A stretch of 64,000 nucleotides of DNA. It comes from Eublepharis macularius. Its lineage: Eukaryota > Chordata > Lepidosauria > Squamata > Eublepharidae. Shown here piece by piece: positions 20,957-31,800 of this stretch. Every line of letters starts with the position of its first letter. The first letter of the stretch is position 1. Location: assembly GCF_028583425.1 (NCBI RefSeq), contig NC_072800.1:95387001-95451000 (forward strand), given 5' to 3'. A model generated the notes under the pieces. The model ran no database searches, was not told the DNA's origin, and saw only the letters and a list, made by a program, of their open reading frames with translations. A program made the translations under genes and the position numbers.

Positions 20957-21140
20957 TGGCCGGCCCGTCGTGCGGGAAGGGGCGGTGCCGACGGGCTACG
21001 CCAGGCCAGCCTCCGCTCTGCCGCCGGGGGTCGCTCCCGCCGCTTCCGCCTTCCCTTCCGGCCGCCTCCGCGCACGCGCCGCTCCCGCCCGGCTTCCGGC
21101 CGTGGCGCGGGGTATTGTGGGCGTTGTAGTTCTTCCGGGA
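20957..21140 (-). promoter_or_regulatory. TMUB1 CpG-island promoter with ZNF143-like site
   Basis: Minus-strand ACTACAACGCCCACAATAC at about 21112-21130 closely follows the ZNF143/Staf consensus (ACTACAATTCCCAGCATGC). GCTTCCGG at 21092-21099 and CTTCCGGGA at 21132-21140 are ETS-type motifs. CpG is very dense. Non-coding exon 1 is inferred to start in this interval. Confidence 0.6.
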
Positions 21141-21235
21141 GGCCCCGCAGGAAGCAGCCTCGGAGCGGCGGCAGAACCGCCCGGCAGGGCAAGGCAGGGC
21201 AGGCCCCGGGCAGGGCGAGTTCGTTGTGCGCGAGC

Positions 21236-21263
21236 CGGGCCGGGCCGGGCCGGGCCGGGCGGG
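21236..21263. repeat. (GGGCC)n pentanucleotide run
   Basis: Five to six tandem GGGCC/CCGGG units in the CpG island just upstream of TMUB1. Able to form G-rich secondary structure. Confidence 0.8.
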
Positions 21264-21689
21264 AGCGGATGGGCCCAGGAAGGGCGTGGAGAAGGCCGGG
21301 CAGCAGCGCGGCCGGTGAGGCTCGGGGGCGGTATCAGGCGGGGCGCCTTTGCCCGACGGAGCCCCGAGGCGGGCAGGGAGGGCGAGCCTGGCGCCCCCTC
21401 GGTGGAAAAGGCCCCTCATTGTCCCGCTGCAGGCAGCGGAGGGCCAGAAGTGCTGGGACCACAGACACCCCTGTACCGCCTTTGCATCCCGTTTACACGC
21501 CCCAAGACTTCTGTGCACTACAGAGGCATTCTGTTTAACATAGAGAGAAACACACACGCACAATAGGGAAGTTCACGCCAGGATGAACACGGAAATACAG
21601 TCGCCCATCAGGACAAAAGCAAGGAAAGAGGGAAACAGTATGCTGAAGAACTGTACAGAAGAGAAGGAAGGGGGACAGGTACCTTTGAC

Positions 21690-21956
21690 CAGGACTTTTT
21701 TTCTGGGAAAAGAGGTGGTGGAACTCAGGACCACACAATGACGTCCCTTTGGGTCAGCTGGAACAAAGGGGGAGATTTTTAAAGTTTAAATTGCCCTAAG
21801 CGAAAATGGTCACATGGCCGGTGGCCCCGCCCCCTGATGGTGGGGGGCAGTCTAAACTCCCCTCGGTCTGGAGATCAGGGGGCGGGGCCACCGGCCAAGT
21901 GACCATTTTCAAGAGGTGCTGGAACTCCGCAGCGTTCCAGCTGAAACAAAGCCCTG
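21690..21956. mobile_element. hAT-type MITE with a long internal hairpin
   Basis: Ends CAGGACTTTTTTTCTGGG and AACAAAGCCCTG match the hAT terminal pattern CAGGGCTTTTTTTC seen in reptile MITEs. Inside, 21803-21837 and 21875-21909 are 35-bp inverted arms with one mismatch. I could not find an 8-bp target duplication. No coding capacity. Confidence 0.6.
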
Positions 21957-21959
21957 GTT

Positions 21960-22407
21960 AGTATAGACATGCCTTAAAAATTAAGTGAAAATTTCTCTCC
22001 TAGCAATAATGTGAATCAGTTTTTTACTCAGATAGGAGGGAAGTATTGCAGGGAGGGGGTCTCAGATGCTTCACTAATGAGTTAGGGACCATAGACTTCA
22101 ACACTATGCTACCTTACATATTATCTGTTGCTTTAAATTTGTACTCCTATATACTACCTGTGCTTCATGGTGTCTAATGTCAGTCCTAGAATTGATTCCG
22201 TTCTGTTTCAGCAGTTCTTCAACTCTGTATTGGATCCTTGCTAATGCTATGTCTTTGTAAACTATTTATTTATCCTATGGAAATGTCCTTGACACTGTAT
22301 GGAAATGTCTTTGATACTGATTGTACTAATCTCACACTATGTAATCCGCCTGGAGTCTCAGTGAGAAAGGTGGACTATAAATGACATAAATAAATAAATA
22401 AATGCCA
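21960..22407 (+). repeat. LINE 3' end (L2/CR1-like) with (AAAT)n tail
   Basis: Ends GTAATCCGCCTGGAGTCTC...GGTGGACTATAAATGACATAAATAAATAAATAA, the 3' tail that recurs at 51780-51925. Non-coding. Confidence 0.6.
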
Positions 22408-24530
22408 GATGTTCACACTGGATTCAGAAAAGGAAGAGGCACTAGAGATCATCTTCCAAATTTACTATGGCTAATGGAACATACCAGGGAATTTCAGAAG
22501 AAAATCGGCCTGTGTTTTATAGATTACAACAATGCTTTTGACTGTGTGGATCATGAAAAGCTATAGAGAGTGTGAAATGAAATCGAGGTGCCACAACATT
22601 TGATTGTTTTGATGTGCAACCTGTGCTCTGAGAAGGAGGCTACTGCCAGGACAGAATATGGGGAAACAGAATGGTTTCCCATTGGCAAAGGTGTCAGACA
22701 AGGATGCATATTACGTCCCTACCTGTTCAATCTCTATGCAGAGCATATCGTAAGGAAAACTGGATTAGATCAGGGTACTTTTCACATTGGGACTTTAAAT
22801 AGTTCAGAACCGTTTTTGCTTCCCATGTTTGTGCAACTTTCGCACTTGAAAAGTAGTCATGGGACGCAGAACCAAACGTCTACAGTGTCCCTCATTTTCC
22901 CCCTGTGCACATACTGCGGGTTTATTTTGAAGGCGCGGGCAAGTTGCAGCTGACGCAAACAATGTCAGTGTGAACGCGTATACTTCTGTTCAGCTTCTCT
23001 TCTCCACCCTCTCCTCTACCCTGGGAGCTGACTGGTCCATGTGGAACTAACCACACTCACCCTGCACAGCGCCTCCACCACTTTTTCTGCCATTTTTTTG
23101 GTTTTTGAAAGGATAGCAATGTTGCCGCATTGCAATGTTAGAAAGTAATTTTAAATTATCACGTTTCCTAAAGAAGACAGTAGTAAATGGAGGGAGTCCA
23201 GTGGGTTTGTTCACGGTGATTGGTCCATGTGGAACTAACCACACCTACCCTCCATAGCTCCTGGACTGCTTTTTCTGACATTTTAATTTTGGGGGGGGGG
23301 TTCAAAAGGACAGCAACATTGCCGCATTGCAGTGTTAGAAGGTAGTTTTAAATTATCACGTTTCCTGCCAAAGGTTTACAGCCAATCTTCACTGTTTCAA
23401 TTTTGGTGGGATTCTTTCAGTCCAATGAAGGAATTATTGGCATGGGGTGGGGCAGGATCCTGTTGGGCATATGAGGTAGCAACGTCACAACATTGCAACA
23501 CATGCAGAAATTTTTTTAAAAAAGTGATGTGTACCTGGAAGCCCCGAAAACCTGAAACTAAACCGAGGTTTCAAATTGCATCTTAGATGCAAAGTCAAGG
23601 CTGACACAGACAAGTGTGAAATGAGCAGGTGCAATGCTAAGCCCACTGCGATTGGGGCGAATCCTCATAAACAGCGGTTTAAACCATGAGAAAAACACCC
23701 TAGAAGATGGTGGACTGAAAATTGGTGGAAGGAACATTAACAAGTTGAGACAGGCGGATAATGACACATCACTGGCAGAAAATAACGAAAACTTGAAACA
23801 ACTACTGATGAAGGTTAAAGGTGAATGCGCCAAAGCAGGATTACAGCTGAACATCAAGAAGACAAAAGTAATGACTACCAAAGAATTACACAATTTTAAA
23901 GTTGACAATGAGGAAATTGAAGTTGTTCAAGATTTTCTGCTCCTTGGCTCAATCATCAACCAAACGGGAGACTGCAATGAAGAAATCAGAAGAAGACTGA
24001 GACTCGGAAAAGCAGCTGTGAAGGAGCTAGAGAAGATCCTTAAAGATAAAGACGTCTCTCTGGGAACCAAGACCAGGACAATCCATACTGTGGTATTCCC
24101 CATTACTCTGTATGGATGTGAAAGTTGGAGAGTGAAGAAAACTGACAGGAAGAAAATTGATTCATTTGAAATGTGGTGCTGGAGGAGAGTTCTGCGGATA
24201 CCATGGACAAATAAGTGGGTACTAGATCAAATCAAGCCTGAATTTTCCTTAGAAGCTCAAATGACAAAACTGAGGCGATCGTATTTTGGTCACATCAGGA
24301 GAATATAAGATTCTCTGGAAAAGTCAATAATGCTAGGAAAAGTGGAAGGCAATAGGAAAAAAGGAAGACCCAAAATGAGATGGTTTGACTCAATAAAGGA
24401 ACCCACATCCTCCAGTTTGCAAGATCTGAGCAAGTCTGTTAATGATAGGACTTTTTGGAGGTCTTTCATTCATAGGGCAGCCGTAGATTGGAGGTGACTT
24501 GATGGCACATAGCACACACATAAAATACAT
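22408..24530 (+). mobile_element. BovB (RTE-clade) LINE, copy 1, with a 0.9-kb insertion
   Basis: Reverse-transcriptase segment at 22408-22778 (FRKGRGTRDH-, FCFIDYNNAFDCVDHEKL-, QGCILRPYLFNLYAEHI). After an insertion it resumes at about 23699-24520 with an open stretch encoding the BovB C-terminus: KAGLQLNIKKTKVM, DFLLLGSIINQTGDCNEEI, FPITLYGCESWRVKK, MWCWRRVLRIPW, KLRRSYFGHI. Ends with the 3' UTR word GGAGGTGACTTGATGGCACATA. BovB is abundant in squamates and ruminants. 5'-truncated, with stops; inactive. Confidence 0.88.
22779..23698. mobile_element. Unclassified ~920-bp insertion inside BovB copy 1
   Basis: Splits the BovB reading cleanly and contains no protein match I recognise. About 150 bp is present twice with a 188-bp period (from 23031 and from 23219), sharing GGTCCATGTGGAACTAACCA and TTTTAAATTATCACGTTTCC. 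Probably a non-autonomous element. Ends are uncertain by some tens of bases. Confidence 0.55.
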
Positions 24531-24539
24531 ATGAAATGT

Positions 24540-25075
24540 TTAAATATTTAAGATGAAAGAGTGCGGGAACACCAAACAAGCCAAAAAAAGTCTTCAACCT
24601 TCTGGCAGCAGACAAAGATAGGACGACACAGAAATCTCCCTGGGGAGGGAATTCAACAGTTTTGGTGCCATGACCAAGAAAGCCCTTTCTCAGGTTGCCT
24701 CCTATCCCTGAAGCAGGGCCTCCAGAGATGACAGTAACGGTCAGGTAGATTCTTATGGGAGTAGGTGTGCCTTCCAGGTATGCTGGCCCCAAACTGTCTA
24801 TGGCTTTAAATCTTTGAACCTTGAATCTGGAAGCAGATTAGAAACCAGTGTAGATGGAACAAGACAGCCCCCCCCCCCATGGCAGACAACTTTTGCTGCA
24901 TTCTGTACCAACTGTAGTTTCTGAACACTCTTCTAGGGCAGCCCCATGTAGAGCACATTACAGTAATCTAACCTAGCTGGTATGAGGACCTGCACCACAG
25001 TGGCAGTTTTCTTGGGTTCACCCAACAGAAGTCCGGAGTCCCGCAGCACCCCCCACCATGAATCTGCCCTTGTAG
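24540..25075 (-). repeat. L2-type LINE fragment
   Basis: Minus strand decodes TVVQVLIPARLDYCNVLYMGLP, the L2 motif (LVTSRLDYCNALYxGLP), followed by decayed downstream sequence. Shares blocks with 8625-9130. Confidence 0.75.
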
Positions 25076-25779
25076 AGTTTTCATTTTTTACTTTATAGAG
25101 TAAGGCACTGCAGACGGATAGCACGAGAGGAGGACTGGCCCAAGCGGTTTCAGCACCTGCTACACGAACACTCCCCTCCCGCCACACACTGTGACCCAGA
25201 CGTGCCCAGAGCAAAGCACACACGCAACTTAGGCGGGAGGGGAGGCACCACGGCTTCGCAAGCTGGGGCTGGTGGGGAGCCTGGGGGAGGGTGGCAGAAC
25301 GGGCAGCCACCTGCTTTCCCTCCTTCCTTCCTGGGGGCAGGGAAGGCAGGACCAGCAGGCAGGCGGCAGTGCTGGGTGGGGGCCACTGCTTGGGTGGGCT
25401 GCTTGCCCCCTCTGGGGCCTACACCCCTCTGGCTCCACAGGCAATTGCTTAGGGCTGCCTAGTGGGTGGGATGCCCCTGCACGAGGCATTCCCCAGGCTA
25501 TGCAATAGGGTGAGGATCACAACAATTGGGAACAATGTGGAAAAGTATCAGCCACAGTGCCAACGTGGCATACAAAAGTAGGAAAGCATGCAGTGATAGC
25601 AAATTCATAGATACAATTAACAGTGGACTGGACGACAAGGTGGCTGTCACAGGCTGTCGTGGGTGGGTGGGTGGGTGGGGGCTGATTATTGCTCCCCCGG
25701 GCCAATGAAGCAATCGGGTGAACATCTCCCTGCAGAGGGGGCAGCCCGCAGGAAGACGCAGGCGCCCCCCAGTGGCATC

Positions 25780-26665
25780 CAGTGGTTGTTCGAGGGACCC
25801 TGAATAGCACACTGCAGAAGCCCGAGAAGGGCAAACGGCCAGGGCAGAGGGCTGCGCGGGCAACTGAGCGGGCCACGGCAGAAGTCGCCGGCGGGAAGCC
25901 GAGGGCTCCGTCACGCCCGGGCCTCCAGCAAGGCTGCCTGGCGCAGGGGCGATTCTACGGGGCAGGGGTTCCCCTGGCAGCGGCACGGAGGGAAGGGCCG
26001 CGGGGGCCCTCGCGGCGGGGCCCGGATAGCGCGTCGCGGTCGGAGGCCCGCCGCGGCGCGCGTTGCAAACGCCTGGCATGAGGGCTGGCTCGGGCGATGC
26101 GCGCCGGCTGTGCCCGCAGCTGCCTCCCGTTAACTCCCGGCTCGGAGGAGGGGCGCCAGTCGTTGCCGTGGGCCGGAGGAAGAGGGCAGCGGGCGCGGCG
26201 GAGACGGACACGCGCCCCCGGCCTTCTTCGCCGATGCCAGACGCCCCCGAAAGTGGGTGCAGAGGCGCGGAGGCCGGCCCTTCGCCAAGAGGGCTCCGGC
26301 CTCGCGGCCGCTGTATTTGCCGGTCTGTTCCGCGCGTCTCCGCCACGGCGCCTTGCAACGCAGCCCAGGGCGGGACGCAGGCGCGGAAGCCGAACGACCC
26401 GCGGCTCAGTGGGAAGCGAGGCGGCCGCCTCCGCCTCCTCTCCGCGCCAAAGAGTCGCGCGGCTGCTGCGCTTGCGCGGAGGCCCGGCCCGGCCCGGCGC
26501 CTCGTCCCACCGCCTTGCTGTCCGAGCACGCCGAGGCCGCCGGCCCGCTCCCGAGCCCCGGCGCTGGGCCGCCCTCGCCGGGAAGGCGGCCTCTCATTTG
26601 GCGAGGCCTTGAAGCCCCGCGGCTGGTGGGAAGGGGCGGGGGACAGAGGCCCGGGTGCCCCCCAG
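25780..26665. promoter_or_regulatory. Orphan CpG island
   Basis: Very GC-rich with CpG dinucleotides throughout (for example CGGCGCGCGTTGC, GGCGCGGCGGAG). It is about 5 kb from TMUB1 and 28 kb from the AGAP3 start. No exon matches a protein I know. Open frames on both strands, including a 343-residue one on the minus strand (26529-25498), are expected at this GC content. It could be a promoter for an upstream AGAP3 first exon, a lncRNA, or an unannotated gene. Confidence 0.55.
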
Positions 26666-26671
26666 CACCCG

Positions 26672-26960
26672 GGAGCCAGTTTGGCGTAGCGGCGAAGAGC
26701 GGCGGGTCTCTGACCTGGAGTCTGAGCCGGGTTTGAATCCCCTCTCCTCCTCCGCTTGAAGCCAGCCGGGGGACCTGGGGCAGTCGCAGCTCTCTCAGAG
26801 CTCTCTCAGCCCCACCCACCTCCCAGGGTGATTATTGCTGTGGGGGTAATAATAATAACAACACACTTTGTAAACCGCGCTGAGTGGGCGTTCAGTTGTC
26901 CTGAAGGGCGGTACAAAAATGGAATGCTATCATCATCATCCTCACTACTACTACTCCAAA
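26672..26960 (+). repeat. tRNA-derived SINE, full length, with triplet tail
   Basis: Head GAGCCAGTTTGGCGTAGCGG with B box GGGTTTGAATCCC, body AAGCCAGCCGGGGGACCTGG and CACCTCCCAGGGTG, tail GTTGTCCTGAAGGGCGG then CAT/CTA triplets. Same family as 9589-9850, opposite strand. Confidence 0.85.
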
Positions 26961-27850
26961 ATCCCAAGTCTTCTTACTCTAACAAATGAGCCACATTCAG
27001 AGTTAACATCCTTAGCACCCCTACGTTTTTCTGCCTAGACCTTATACTTCTCTTGCTTCGGAGCCTCTCTTTTTCTCAGTTCGGGTTCTCACAATACATC
27101 AGTCCCTGCCTTTAGAATCTCAGTAACCTTTAACTTGGTACACATCTCTCTCCCATGTAATAATTCTGCCAGTGATCTTTGCTTGGCAGCATGTCTTGCT
27201 GCCCTGTATGCTTGCAGAAAATCGGCAGTAAAAGCAATTCATGCCTTTCCTTCCAATTTAGCTATTTGCAAGCTAACTTTCAAAATTCTATTAGACTATT
27301 CAGTTTCTCCAGCCCAATTTGTCGCTAATAGTTGTCTCTCTCAAATGAGCCCCTTGCCTTAGTCTCCAAATCAGTCTTTATTACTCTGTCACAGGATCTT
27401 AAAAACACATCCTACAGCTGCAGTCCTACCCCTGGCTTATAGACAATCCTCTTAAAGAAACGTACACCTCTGCCTCCTTTGCACCACCTTAGCCTGGGCT
27501 ATTCACCAACACTCTTCCTGCAGAGTGGAACAGGCTCCTGGGGGGCTACAGGCCTGGCTTTGAGCCCTACCCAATGGAGGCTGAGCAGCTACTTCATGGT
27601 TCCAGCGGCCAGGTCTCCCTTCCTCCTCAGCAGGGGTCTCTGCGGGCCAGGCCCTCCCCAGCCCTCTGGTCCTCCGTGGCCGTTGGCCCCAGCTGCTCAC
27701 ATCTTCCTCTGAGGCAGACTCACTGGCCTGGTCAGAGGGGGGCATGGCAAAAGCCCAGAGAGGTCTGGCCCTGCAAGAATGCCCACAGGTCTCCAGGGGA
27801 GGGGGCTGCACCCCCTGCTTTGGAAAGGGGCTTCTGATAGGAGAGTTTGT
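26961..27850. other. Intergenic stretch, unassigned
   Basis: AT-richer from 26961 to 27420, then GC-rich to 27850. No convincing exon or named repeat. Short open frames look random. Confidence 0.5.
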
Positions 27851-27859
27851 TTACCTGTT

Positions 27860-28885
27860 TGTTTGTTTGTAGTCCGTCTTTCTCCCTGATACTCAGGACA
27901 GATTGCACAGCATAGGTCACGTTCAATAAACAGACAATAAACATTCTGTAAACAATACAATATGGTAAGCACTGTAGCAAAAAGAAGTACAGAGCTGAAA
28001 ATGGTGCTGAAACAAAACATAAGGAGATTGACATGACGTATTACAAGACATAGAAACTATCCAATCAGGGCATAGTTACAGCAATAGACTGCACAAAGTA
28101 ATATAGTCTCCAGTTCCTATCCATTTCAAAAAATCTCTCTGAATTGTTCCCTTACAGCACAGTGCTCTTACAGGTGTAGAGAGAATTCAGTTTTGCATAG
28201 TTTGTGGAAATTTGGGGGGGGGGCTTTCCTGACCTCCTCAGGCAGGCCGTTGCAAAAGGTGGGAGCCCCACAGCAGGTGCCTGAGCAGCTGTTGAGTTTG
28301 CCCGGCTGCAGGGCGGTATCTGCAGAAGGCCCTGAGCAGATGAACAAACACGAGGAGAGACGGTCACACAGATAGGAGGGGCCGAGGCCATGAGGGGCTT
28401 TGAATGTGGCAGTCACGACCGGGAATTGAGCTCTGTAAGTGATGGGCAGCCAATGGAGTGACTGCAGAATGGGTGTCCTATGCATGCTCCGTCTAGCTCC
28501 TGAGAGCAAATGAGCTGCAGCTGGAGTCTCAGCTTTGCGGGGAGACCTGTGTAGAGTGCCTTAGTCTTGATATTCCAGACGGCCCGATTGGCCGTGTCAA
28601 GGTAGGGATCCGTCTTCCAGGCTAGTCTGAGTCCGGGCTAAACGAAGTTGGATCCCTCGGCTCTAGACCAAGTCTGCAAGAGTCAGCTGGACCCCACCAA
28701 AAGTCGGGGGCACAACCAGCATCACTTCTATCTCGTCTGGATTCAATTTCAATTTGTTTCCTTTCGGCCATCTGGCAGGACCTCTGCTGCCTCAGCAGGG
28801 GACTTGGATAGCAAGATCTAGAGATGGGTGTCACCTGCATATTGATGGCATCCAGTCCCATAGCTATGAAGGGAGTTCTCCTAAA
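27860..28885 (-). repeat. L2-type LINE, C-terminal RT and 3' end
   Basis: Minus strand decodes KLKLNPDEIEV (L2 motif LKLNPDKTEV), then LQSLHWLPITYRAQFPV, APHGLGPSYLCDRL and FCNGLPEEVRKAPP...LCKTEF, all in the L2/CR1 order. The AT-rich tail lies at 27860-28150. A second copy of the same segment is at 40065-41260. Confidence 0.8.
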
Positions 28886-31800
28886 GGCTTTACATGTGGG
28901 GCAAGATTATGCACTGTGGAACCCTGCAAGAGAGCCGCGTTTGGAACTGGTGGAAGGGGCAAAGGGGGTAGGTGTGTGCCTGTCTGCTTGAGCCTGGGCA
29001 TTTCCTGGGATGTTGGGGGTGGGTCCGTCCAAAAATCTCCTCCTCGCTTTTGGTGAATCCTCTGGAAGCACAAGGTCCTGCTGGGAGGGGCTTCTGCTGA
29101 GTGAGGTGCATCGGCTGCCTGCTATTGGCTGGCTCCTTGGGGGGGGGCGGGGCAGAGCCGGCACTCACAGCTGCAAGGCAGAGTTGATTCCAGGGCTGAC
29201 GGTAAGAGGCAGGCAGGCAGGCGTCCCCAGGGGCTGCGTCCAGCGATTTTGAACCGGGCTGCTTGGGAGCTTGGGAGGGAGGCTGAGGGGGAGCAGGAGA
29301 GTCCCTCCAAAGTCCCCCCAAGGCAGTGTACCTCAATATTCTTCCTGCTATGGAAATCTGCACAGTTTCAGGTGATCCCCTGATTTCAGCCCGTAGATGC
29401 CTTTAAATGACCGAACCAGTTGTGAAGGTAGAAAGCCAGCAGGGGAGTGGGGGCCCTCCGGAATTCTGCACAATTCTGACAGGGTGTGTCACAGTAGCAA
29501 TGTCGGCAGGACCTGGCCATTGGTTGCTGGCTGCTGGTGCCGTGACTGCCAGGTACAGGCACCCTACCCTGCCACTGGTTGTGCCTGCCCCTCAGGGCTG
29601 GAGTGGGGTGCAGTCCCTACCCCCAGGATGTCCCATGGGGTAGCCTCCCGGGGCACTGACAGGACGGCTCCCATCTGCAGCCGAGGAAGCATGCTGGGAG
29701 GCACTCGGCATCCAAAACAAACTTTGTTCATCCACAAGGCACACATATATGTTGGCGGCCAGATGGCTGTTGGCATGGAGCAGGAGTCCAGGACCCACCC
29801 ATGCCACAGCTGGCGATGGGCTTCCAGTCCTGGTGGAGGCACCGAGAGCCAGTGAACCCCTCCCCTGGGACTGATGCCCAGTCCCCGGCCAGCCAGGGCC
29901 ACAGCAGCCCTCACCGACAGAGAGGCCTCCTGGACTCCAGGCACCTCACGGGGGCAGTCCTCGCACCACGCCCCAGGCCACCCCCGTGGGAGGCAGAAGG
30001 GAAGGAGGACTGGAGGGGCCAGGCAGGGTGCCGTTGTGAGCCCCTCCAGCAGGCCCTCCAGGCAGGCCAGCTGGTCACTCGGGTTCCAGAGGGAGTCTGT
30101 GGATGCTGCTGCCGCTGCCCCCAGGCAAGCCAGATGGCCTTGGGCCACAGCCTCCCACCAGTCCCAGCAGGCCTTTAGCTGATCCCTCTCAGTCTCTGCC
30201 CACGTGGCAGAGATGTGGGGAATTCCTGCATCCTCCCCACCCTTTCCAAATTCATAGGTGGTTCCTCCCTCTCTTCCTGGTCTGCCAGCGGGCAGATTGA
30301 CCCCCCCCTCCGGTGGTCTTCCGCCCCTCTCGGAGGATGTGGAGTCCGCCCGTGGAGCAAGGACCCCCCTTGTTGCTGGGTCCAGGGACTGGCTGAGGCC
30401 AGGGGTCTGGAGGACAGCCGTTCCTGCTGCTGTGGTCTGGCACATCAGGGTCACGGTCTGTAGTTCCGACAGCACCTCTGTAGAGAATGCCACCGTGCAG
30501 GCCGCTGCGGGAGAGGAGGTGGGTGAGCACAGTAGCCAACTGTGAATGGGCCCCACCATCCTTGGGGTGCAGCTTCTCTAGTGACCGTGACACCTCTTCC
30601 ACCACCTCGGCCTCCAGGGCCCTCCCTGCCACCTTCTTGCCCAGGTGCTGGGCGGCCCGGGTGGCCCAATCCTGGTGCCAGCCATCTCCCTCCATGATCA
30701 CCTGCTGGGCATGTGGGGGTGAGGGCTGGCTGGCAGGGATCAGCCCCTAAAAGTGACCTGCGGCCCCTCCCCGGGGAGAGAATTCCCCTGCGTCCCACCC
30801 CCACGTCCCGGGTGAGTGACATCCATGGCCTCGTCCAAGGGGCAGGTAGCCTGCCTGGGGGGACTGGCAAGCATCCGTGTGCCAGGCAGCCCGCCTGCCC
30901 AGCTCCTGCTTACCCATCAGGGTGCCCTCATCCCTCCTCAGTGGGCAGGAGACCAGCAGGGGCGATTGGGTTCTGGTGGTTGCTACTCAGAGCCCCTGCT
31001 CATGGCTCTCCTCCCCGAGTGAGTGCTTGGCACTCCCTGAATTTTGCAAAGTCCCCTTGGTGTACGCTCCTGCACCACCACCTTGTGCATCCTCTCCCAG
31101 TTCGTGCATAAAGTCCTCACAGCAGGGTCCTCTCCGGCCACACTCCCACCTCCCTGGGGCCATGGCTGCCCTGACCAGAAGTTATGTAGGGTGTGTGGGG
31201 GACAGATTGGCTGCCGAGGAGGGGGCTCAGCTGTTGGGGGGGGCTTACATCGCACTCATGCCCCCGCGTGGCTGTCGTGGCTGGGCGCCAGCATGGGGGA
31301 TTATGTTGGTGTAAGTCCAAGATACGCCGGCATAACCCTTGGTCCACCCCCTGAGAGCTTTTTGCCCCCGCCCCTCAGGATTGAGCTGCAAAGCAGGTAA
31401 TGCCGTGCCCCTGTGCAACTGCAACTGCTCTCAGGCCGACTTGGTAAACATGTGCCAGTTGTGCTGTAGAACTGAGGTTCCTAGAGATCTTAATGACCTT
31501 GCCTGGAGCCCTTGGTCCCAGGGTCTCCCAGAGGGGCGGCGATCTTGGCCTTGCTTCCGAGTGGGGCTCGAGACCTGGTGAGAGATGCAGTTGGGACCAG
31601 TGAACAGAAGGCCATGACGGTCAACAGTCATGGCGATGGAAAGTTAGCCCTGAAGCCCCAAACAGTCACATTTTGTTTCAGAAGAGGGAACTTTACAAAA
31701 ATGAGGGGACTAGTTAAAAGGAGGCTGAAACACCAGACAGTTAGATCCCTTGAGGATGCTCCGAAGCTATTTAAAACCAACACCAGCTGGATTGAATACA

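Noticed and set aside
19714-21192. Long frames on both strands over the TMUB1 first coding exon
   Set aside because: The plus-strand frame is a shadow. The minus-strand extension upstream of MALIEGVGD has no homology and is broken by the predicted 5' UTR intron.
25498-26529. 343-residue minus-strand frame in the orphan CpG island
   Set aside because: Composition is that of random GC-rich DNA and no domain is visible. The island is kept as a finding, but not a protein-coding call.
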